Assembly (NCBI GenBank): GCA_965261585.1
Contig: CBDHDN010000021.1
Span: 1-11,585 of the forward strand
DNA from: CBDHDN01 sp965261585
Lineage (GTDB): Bacteria; Pseudomonadota; Alphaproteobacteria; UBA6615
Direction of reading: 5' to 3'
DNA length: 11,585 nt
Under the pieces are notes generated by a model that ran no database searches, was not told the DNA's origin, and saw only the letters and a list, made by a program, of their open reading frames with translations. Shown here piece after piece: positions 6,798 to 11,585 of the stretch (its first letter is position 1; each line of letters opens with the position of its first letter). Both the position numbers and the translations under genes were made by a program.

Positions 6798-6871
6798 GTG
6801 CGCTGGAGCAACCCGTTGTTTTGTATTCGGAATCAGATTTCCACGGTGACGGCTCTGACTGAGTCGGTGCA

Positions 6872-7282
6872 CTAGGTTTGCGGTACCTCGGCATCGCTCG
6901 GCGCGTCCATTTCGGCACCATCGGCCTGACCATTGGTCGGCCGCTCCGGCTGAGGCGCCCGTTCCGAATCCTGCTGACCATCCGGCGCCTGGCCGTTGCC
7001 GTGTAGAGAACCGCGACGATCACCGCCCTCCGCGGCGCCGTTCACGCCCATCAAGCGGTAGTAGTGTTCCGCATGCTGCAACAGGTTCTCGGCCACGACC
7101 CGTTCACCCATCGACGTCGCATCGCGCGCCAACTGTTGATACTTCTCGAAGATCTGCACGGCGTTGCCACGGATTCGAATGTTGGGCCCGTGACTGTCGA
7201 GGACTTGCGAGCGCGGGTTATGACCCTTGCGATTACTGCCTCCACGACCGCGAGACCGCTTCGCGTTTGGACCTTGTCTCAT
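6872..7282 (-). CDS. DUF4167 domain protein
   Basis: This is a 136-residue protein of a conserved alphaproteobacterial family with no role that I can name with confidence. The start MRQGPNAKRSRGRGG is the family's usual one: a short, very basic Arg/Gly/Asn-rich N-terminus (1-27) that could bind nucleic acid. The conserved core follows (about 28-80), containing SHGPNIRIRGNAVQIFEKY, QLARDA and AENLLQHAEHYYRLM. The C-terminal 55 residues are Gln/Gly/Pro/Asp-rich, low in complexity and probably disordered. The ATG at 7282 has only a weak GGTGAG-type signal directly before it. It lies between prmC and clpB on the same strand, a gene order I know from other Alphaproteobacteria. The 165-bp gap after prmC allows its own promoter. 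Confidence 0.9.
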   Translation of the reverse strand: MRQGPNAKRSRGRGGSNRKGHNPRSQVLDSHGPNIRIRGNAVQIFEKYQQLARDATSMGERVVAENLLQHAEHYYRLMGVNGAAEGGDRRGSLHGNGQAPDGQQDSERAPQPERPTNGQADGAEMDAPSDAEVPQT

Positions 7283-7447
7283 CTCACCACTAGTTCTGAT
7301 TTCCGGGTTTTCCCCGCCCGGCCGCCGCGACGCGCATACGCATCACCGATCTTCCGCCCTTTTCAGCGGTTGCCGACAGCGACTGTCCGGGAAGCTAGCC
7401 GTGTCGCAGTAAAAAAAACGTTACGCGACCCATCCGGCCCCCAAACA
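7283..7447 (-). other. prmC-DUF4167 intergenic region with a T8 tract
   Basis: On the minus strand the prmC stop is followed about 30 bases later by eight T residues (7412-7419 region). GTCGC before the tract and GCGAC after it are complementary, so the T run would lie in a loop rather than follow a stem. A promoter for DUF4167 may lie between the T tract and 7282, but I see no clear -35/-10 pair. Confidence 0.35.
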
Positions 7448-8380
7448 CTATTCGCTTACGTCACTATTTCCAAGCCCTATTTCGCACACCACGAACTTTT
7501 CCTTTGGCCGCAGCAGCAGGCATCGTTGCGTGCCGGCGAGGTCCCGGCGACGGTCGAGGACGGCCAAGCCCGCTGCCTCCGCCATGGCCGCTACCGAGTC
7601 GGCGAGCGCCCCGTCGATTTCAATGGCGGCGAGGCCTCGGGAGCTGACGAGGCCTGCCAATTGCGGCACGAGCCGCCGGTAGGCGCCGAGTCCATCCGCG
7701 CCGCCGTCGAGGGCCAAGCGCGGCTCGTAGCGCGCAACCTCCGGCATCAGCGTCGAGATGGCATCGGAGCGGATGTACGGTGGATTGCTCAGCACAATGT
7801 CGAACCTGCCTTGCAAACAGGTCGCCCAATCGGCGATCACAAACATCGCGCGGTCGGCCAGTCCCAACAACGCGGCGTTACGTTGCGCGACCGTGACCGC
7901 CGCGGCGCTTGCATCGACACCGATTCCGGTTGCGTCTAGTCTTGCGCTCAGGACGGCCAGCAGCAGGTTGCCACTGCCGGTCCCAAGATCGAGCACGCGC
8001 GGACGCTTCTTGGCCCGGCAGCGCTCAAGCACCGCAGCAACCAGCGTCTCGCTCTCGGGCCGTGGGCTCAGCACCGCCGGCGTCACGGCGAACCGCAGCG
8101 ACCAGAACTCGCGCTGACCGAGGATCTGCGCCATCGGTTCTCGTGCAGCCCGACGTTCCAGAAGCATGGCCAGTCGCTCCCGCTCGCCCTCGCTCAGCGG
8201 ACGTTCCGGCGCGGCGACAAGCTGCGCGGCGTCGACCCCAAGCGCGTGAGCGAACAGCAAACGAGCGTCCAACCGCGGACTGCCGACGCCGGCATCACGC
8301 AGAACACCCGTCGCCGACGCCAACGCATGCACCAGCGAACGATCTTCCATTGGCGCATCTTGGGCGGTTGCGTCGTACAC
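7448..8380 (-). CDS. prmC: Peptide chain release factor N5-glutamine methyltransferase PrmC (HemK)
   Basis: PrmC uses S-adenosylmethionine to methylate the Gln of the GGQ motif in release factors RF1 and RF2, which speeds peptide release. The 310-residue protein has the helical N-terminal domain that grips the release factor (about 15-95) and a Rossmann methyltransferase domain. Motif I is VLDLGTGSGN (about 129-138; many homologues have GTGSGC followed by Ile/Ala) and the signature catalytic NPPY lies at 199-202 (LSNPPYI). Upstream of motif I is FAVTPAVLSPRPESE, a slight variant of the usual VLIPRPETE. The start chosen is the GTG at 8380, two bases after the prfA stop, preceded by AGGA at 6 bases; the later in-frame ATG at 8350 has no ribosome binding site. 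The last 20 or so residues (KEKFVVCEIGLGN) are poorly conserved. Its partner substrate, RF1, is encoded immediately upstream, in the same operon. Confidence 0.95.
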   Translation of the reverse strand: MYDATAQDAPMEDRSLVHALASATGVLRDAGVGSPRLDARLLFAHALGVDAAQLVAAPERPLSEGERERLAMLLERRAAREPMAQILGQREFWSLRFAVTPAVLSPRPESETLVAAVLERCRAKKRPRVLDLGTGSGNLLLAVLSARLDATGIGVDASAAAVTVAQRNAALLGLADRAMFVIADWATCLQGRFDIVLSNPPYIRSDAISTLMPEVARYEPRLALDGGADGLGAYRRLVPQLAGLVSSRGLAAIEIDGALADSVAAMAEAAGLAVLDRRRDLAGTQRCLLLRPKEKFVVCEIGLGNSDVSE

Positions 8381-8382
8381 GC

Positions 8383-9459
8383 TCAGTCCTGCACCGCCAG
8401 GCGCGCGGCCTGGTCTTCGGTGATCAGGGCATCGATCAGCTCGTCCAGGGCATCGCCGGCAAGCACGCGATCGAGCTTGTAGAGCGTTAGGTTGATGCGG
8501 TGGTCGGTCACGCGGCCCTGCGGAAAGTTATAGGTGCGAATCCGCTCCGAGCGGTCGCCGCTGCCGACTTGGCCCTTTCGGGCGGCCGCGCGCTCCTGCT
8601 GTTGGCGCCGCAACTCGTGGTCGTAGAGCCGCGCGCGCAGCACCGTCATGGCCTTCGCCCGGTTCTTGTGCTGCGACTTCTCGTCCTGCTGCGTGACGAC
8701 GATCCCGGTTGGTATGTGGGTAATCCGCACGGCGCTATCGGTCGTGTTGACCGATTGGCCGCCGGGACCCGAGGACCGATAGGTGTCGATGCGCAGGTCC
8801 TTGTCTTCGATCTGCACGTCGACGTCCTCGGCCTGCGGCAGCACGGCGACCGTGGCGGCGGAGGTGTGGATGCGGCCACTGCTCTCCGTCGCCGGCACGC
8901 GCTGCACCCGGTGCACGCCCGATTCGAACTTCAGCCGCGCGAAGACGTCGCGTCCGTTAATACTGGAGATCGCCTCCTTGGTGCCACCGATGCCGGTCTC
9001 GCTGGCACTCAGCAGTTCCAACTTCCAACTGTGCAGCTCCGCATAGCGCTGATACATGCGGAACAGGTCCGCAGCGAAAAGCGCCGCCTCGTCGCCACCC
9101 GTGCCCGCCCGGATCTCGATGATCGCATTGCGCTCGTCGGCGGCATCCTTGGGCAGCAACATCAGCTTAAGGTTCTCCTCGAGCGTCGGCTCCCGCTCCT
9201 TCAGCGCCTGCCGCTCGGCCTCCGCGAGGGCTCGCATCTCGCTATCGGTGTCGGGTTCACCAAGCAGCTCGTCGAGATCCTGCAACTCGCTACGCAAATT
9301 ACGCAGGGCGTGTATTTCCTGCACCAGCGGCGTCAGATCCGAATATTCCTTCGACAGCCGGGCGAGCTCGGGCGGGGCCATCGCCTGCTCGCTGGCCAGT
9401 TGCATGGCCAACTCCTCATGCCGCTGCACCACACGGTCCAGCTTTTCATCGAGGCTCAC
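8383..9459 (-). CDS. prfA: Peptide chain release factor 1 (RF1)
   Basis: RF1 reads UAA and UAG stop codons in the ribosomal A site and triggers release of the finished protein. At 358 residues it has the normal RF1 length. The GGQ catalytic motif is at 233-235 within SSGPGGQSVNTTDSAVR, and the stop-codon recognition tripeptide is PAT (about 189-191, in RVPATESSGRIH), which marks RF1 rather than RF2 (SPF). Domain I (about 1-100) is the usual helical part with acidic runs; the C-terminus (NLTLYKLDRVL) is standard. The start is a GTG at 9459 overlapping the hemA stop by four bases (GTGA), with AGGAGG seven bases upstream, so translation is probably coupled to hemA. PrmC, which modifies this GGQ, is two bases downstream. 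Confidence 0.97.
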   Translation of the reverse strand: MSLDEKLDRVVQRHEELAMQLASEQAMAPPELARLSKEYSDLTPLVQEIHALRNLRSELQDLDELLGEPDTDSEMRALAEAERQALKEREPTLEENLKLMLLPKDAADERNAIIEIRAGTGGDEAALFAADLFRMYQRYAELHSWKLELLSASETGIGGTKEAISSINGRDVFARLKFESGVHRVQRVPATESSGRIHTSAATVAVLPQAEDVDVQIEDKDLRIDTYRSSGPGGQSVNTTDSAVRITHIPTGIVVTQQDEKSQHKNRAKAMTVLRARLYDHELRRQQQERAAARKGQVGSGDRSERIRTYNFPQGRVTDHRINLTLYKLDRVLAGDALDELIDALITEDQAARLAVQD

Positions 9460-10751
9460 TCGCCGTCCTCCTGACCACGCCGAGAGCCGCCGCAGTCGTC
9501 CAGCCCGAACAGCCGCGTCAACGCCGCCTCCGTCGCCCGACGGTCTCCATCGTCGGCCGCGGCATCACGCAGCACCCTGAACGGCCCGTTAAGCAGCTTG
9601 TTTATCAACAACTTCGTCGCCTGCTCCGCGCCCTCACCGTGCACCTTCGCCAAGACATCATCGCGCGCTGCTTCAAAGTGGCGCTGCAGCCGAACGACCG
9701 CCGGTGCAATGTTACGCTCCGCCCGCGCGGCAAGAAACCGGGCAACGTGCGCATCGAGCAGCTGCCAGGCTTGGCGCGCCGCGTCCTCGCGTCCGTAGCG
9801 CCCTTCCTTGGCCAACGATTCGAGATCGTCGAGGTCGTAGCAAAATGCGTCGTCGAGCCGCTCGACCCCAGGCTCGATATCGCCCGGTACGGCGGCATCG
9901 ATCAGGAAGATCGGCCGCCGCCGGCGTTTGGCCAGGGCGGCCTCGATCTTCCTGGTATCGATCCGGTGCTGGCCGGCTCCGGCCGCCGCAATAATGATAT
10001 CGGCATCGCCCAGAGCGGTTTCCAGGGAGTCGTAGGTTACGCCGCGACAGCCATGGCGGCGTCCCATCGCCGCGGCGCGCGGTTCTGTTGCGGCGGCAAC
10101 CGCCATCCGTCCGAGTCCGGCCTGCGCGAAGTGTTCGAGCATCAGCGTACCCATCTCGCTGTTGCCGATCAGCAGGCCGCTGCAGCGTGAGATGTCGCCG
10201 TGGATGTCACGTGCGACGCTGATCGCCGAGGTCGCCAGCGTCACGGGCCCGAGCGCAATAGCCGTCTCGCTGCGAATCCGCTTCGCGGCCGCATAGCCGG
10301 CATCCAACACCGCCTGCAGGTCCGGTCCAAGCGTGCCGGCGCTGATCGCTGCACGATGGCTCGCCTTGACCTGCCCCAGCACCTGGGGTTCGCCGACGAC
10401 GACACTGTCAAGACTGGCGGCGACCGCGAACACGTGGCGCACGGCCGCCGCACCGGCCAGAGTGTAGAGCTGGTCACGCATGGTGCCGGCACCCGCGCCC
10501 GCGCGCTCGGCCAGCAACGCCGTCATCAAGCCAATGGCAGCGTCGGGCGCCGTATGCGACGCCTGTATCTCGACCCGATCGCAGGTCGAAATCACCAAGC
10601 ATTGCGGAACACCCCGATCGGCCAGGTCGGCCAACACGCCGGGAACCGCGCGCTCTTCGATAAACAGGCGCTCCCGCAGCTCGACGGTGCTCGACCGGTG
10701 GCTGGCGCCGACGACGACGATTTCGGCCGGCCGCGCTTGCTCGCCGGCCAT
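9456..10751 (-). CDS. hemA: Glutamyl-tRNA reductase
   Basis: This enzyme reduces the glutamate on Glu-tRNA to glutamate-1-semialdehyde with NADPH, the first step of the C5 route to 5-aminolevulinate and all tetrapyrroles. The 431-residue length is usual. The catalytic domain (about 10-160) has GASHRSSTVELRERL at its start and the nucleophilic Cys57 in ISTCDRVEI; most homologues have Asn after this Cys (STCNR) where this has Asp. VVVGEPQVLGQVK (118-129) is the conserved segment after it. The NADPH-binding Rossmann domain starts near 190 with LLIGNSEMG, a variant of the common GAGEMG. The C-terminal spinal and dimerisation helices are complete (KLLINKLLNGP). The ATG at 10751 directly follows the hisS stop codon with no gap and no strong ribosome binding site, which suggests coupling. 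It is the GluTR hemA, not the ALA synthase that bears the same symbol in many Alphaproteobacteria. Confidence 0.95.
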   Translation of the reverse strand: MAGEQARPAEIVVVGASHRSSTVELRERLFIEERAVPGVLADLADRGVPQCLVISTCDRVEIQASHTAPDAAIGLMTALLAERAGAGAGTMRDQLYTLAGAAAVRHVFAVAASLDSVVVGEPQVLGQVKASHRAAISAGTLGPDLQAVLDAGYAAAKRIRSETAIALGPVTLATSAISVARDIHGDISRCSGLLIGNSEMGTLMLEHFAQAGLGRMAVAAATEPRAAAMGRRHGCRGVTYDSLETALGDADIIIAAAGAGQHRIDTRKIEAALAKRRRRPIFLIDAAVPGDIEPGVERLDDAFCYDLDDLESLAKEGRYGREDAARQAWQLLDAHVARFLAARAERNIAPAVVRLQRHFEAARDDVLAKVHGEGAEQATKLLINKLLNGPFRVLRDAAADDGDRRATEAALTRLFGLDDCGGSRRGQEDGE

Positions 10752-11585
10752 CTAGGCGTATCGCGCGAGGTGGGCGCTCAAGGTGTCGAGGGCCACGAGC
10801 GTTTCTTCGCCGCTGTCGAGATCGCGCACTTTTACCGCGCTCTTGGCCATCTCATCCTCACCCAGCAGGACGGCGGCACAGGCACCCAGCTTGTCCGCCC
10901 GCCGCATCCGCTTGCGGCCGTTGCCGCTGAAGGCGAGATCCACTGTGTAGCCGTCATGGCGCAGCGACTGCGTCAGCTTCAGCGCCGCCTGCTGATAGGC
11001 CGCATCGAGCGGCACCACCGCGATCGGCCGGGACGCCGTCGCCTCCAGGTCGGCCAGCATCACGAGGCGCTCGATGCCGGCGGCCCAACCGACGGCGGGG
11101 GTCGGCGGCCCACCCATGGCCTCGACGAGGCCGTCGTAGCGGCCACCGCCAAGCACCGTACCCTGAGCACCGAGGTCCCTCGTCGTGAACTCGAACGCGG
11201 TGTGGCAATAGTAGTCCAATCCGCGGACCAGCTTGGAATTGAGCGTGTAGCCGATCTCGAGGTCTTCGAGACCGCCACGCACGGTTGCGAAAAAGTCGCG
11301 GCTGGATTGGTTCAAGTAGTCGTCGAACAGCGGCGCGGCCGCGACAACGCGGCGATCGCCCTCGTCCTTGGAGTCCAGGATGCGCAGCGGATTGCGCGTC
11401 AGCCGGTCGCGGCTCTCTTCGGACAGCGCATCGCGATGGGCGCCGAAGTAATCAACGAGCGCCGCGCGATAGCTCCGGCGGCTATCCGCGTCGCCCAACG
11501 TGTTGAGTTCCAGGGTCGTGCGGTCGAGCACGCCGAGCGATTGCAGGATCTCGGCGCCGAGGGCGATGACTTCAACGTCACCCAA
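10752..11585 (-). CDS. hisS: Histidyl-tRNA synthetase, C-terminal part, cut by window edge
   Basis: HisRS charges tRNA-His with histidine in the cytoplasm. The window holds the last 277 residues and the TAG stop; a full protein of about 410-430 residues implies that some 140 N-terminal residues, including class II motifs 1 and 2, lie beyond the right edge. The leftmost-coded residue here is an internal Leu (TTG), not a start. Visible marks of the family are the histidine-binding motif LVRGLDYYCHTAFEF, the GGGRYDGL motif and class II motif 3 in VGWAAGIERLVM. The last 95 residues (from RPIAVVPL) are the anticodon-binding domain, ending in DTLSAHLARYA. It touches hemA and appears to be an upstream gene of the hisS-hemA-prfA-prmC operon. 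Confidence 0.96.
   Translation of the reverse strand: MGDVEVIALGAEILQSLGVLDRTTLELNTLGDADSRRSYRAALVDYFGAHRDALSEESRDRLTRNPLRILDSKDEGDRRVVAAAPLFDDYLNQSSRDFFATVRGGLEDLEIGYTLNSKLVRGLDYYCHTAFEFTTRDLGAQGTVLGGGRYDGLVEAMGGPPTPAVGWAAGIERLVMLADLEATASRPIAVVPLDAAYQQAALKLTQSLRHDGYTVDLAFSGNGRKRMRRADKLGACAAVLLGEDEMAKSAVKVRDLDSGEETLVALDTLSAHLARYA

Larger units (their letters stand above)
6561..6871. other. Noncoding region between the clpB promoter and the DUF4167 gene
   Basis: About 310 bp with no convincing gene; short open frames on both strands have no family resemblance or ribosome binding site. It is less GC-rich than the flanking genes and holds several small secondary-structure elements listed separately: GCCACA/TGTGGC (6621-6626 with 6636-6641), GGTGGTT/AACCACC, CGCTTGGG/CCCAAGCG, TCACCGTG/CACGGTGA (6793-6800 with 6842-6849), CTAGTGCAC/GTGCACTAG (about 6767-6775 and 6866-6874, the latter overlapping the DUF4167 stop), and an imperfect direct repeat. 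It could be remnants of a small mobile element, or the end of the DUF4167 transcript, or a small RNA; I cannot decide. Confidence 0.4.

Noticed and set aside
7408..7425. T8 tract after prmC as an intrinsic terminator
   Set aside because: No stable stem precedes it on the minus strand; the flanking complementary bases would place the T run in the loop.
8500..9474. 324-codon open frame opposite prfA
   Set aside because: Shadow frame in GC-rich DNA; prfA on the other strand has GGQ and PAT motifs at the expected places.

Overview
The window looks like a chromosomal segment of an alphaproteobacterium, with a Rhodospirillales-like lineage as the best guess. The main reasons are a DUF4167 gene, a family essentially confined to Alphaproteobacteria, placed between prmC and clpB, plus high GC content and GTG starts in tightly coupled genes. 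Taxonomy below class is inference.

Layout. (1) Bases 1-2213 are a mobile-element patch. The 5' part of a transposase resembling the IS66-type TnpC group runs leftward off the edge (1-600, minus). Next to it is a degenerate IS3-family element (about 783-2200, plus). Its orfA and orfB each carry one single-base frameshift although the D, D(35)E catalytic residues remain. Its ends share an inverted repeat, its flanks carry a 13-bp direct repeat, and its left end can fold over the ribosome binding site of orfA. (2) Bases 2405-3769 encode a membrane-anchored M23 (LytM/OapA-like) peptidoglycan endopeptidase. It is convergent with clpB across a 40-bp gap that holds a perfect 11-bp-stem hairpin. (3) Bases 3809-6400 (minus) encode the disaggregase ClpB. 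A sequence matching a sigma-32 heat-shock promoter lies about 135 bp upstream. (4) Bases 6401-6871 are noncoding; beyond the clpB leader they hold small hairpins and an imperfect direct repeat. (5) Bases 6872-11585 (minus) hold a housekeeping block read in the order hisS (3' part), hemA, prfA, prmC, then DUF4167 after a 165-bp gap.

How the genes fit together. hisS, hemA, prfA and prmC touch, overlap or are separated by two bases, so they are probably one translationally coupled operon: histidyl-tRNA charging, glutamyl-tRNA reduction for tetrapyrrole synthesis, release factor 1, and the methyltransferase that modifies the GGQ motif of release factors. The hemA-prfA-prmC order is the one known from Escherichia coli, while prmC-DUF4167-clpB is an alphaproteobacterial arrangement. 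A glutamyl-tRNA reductase is notable because most Alphaproteobacteria make 5-aminolevulinate with ALA synthase.

I see no new defence, CRISPR or biosynthetic system. The best leads are the heat-shock promoter, the IS end that may mask its own ribosome binding site, the 13-bp flanking repeat, the mixed hemA operon context and the repeat-bearing intergenic region.
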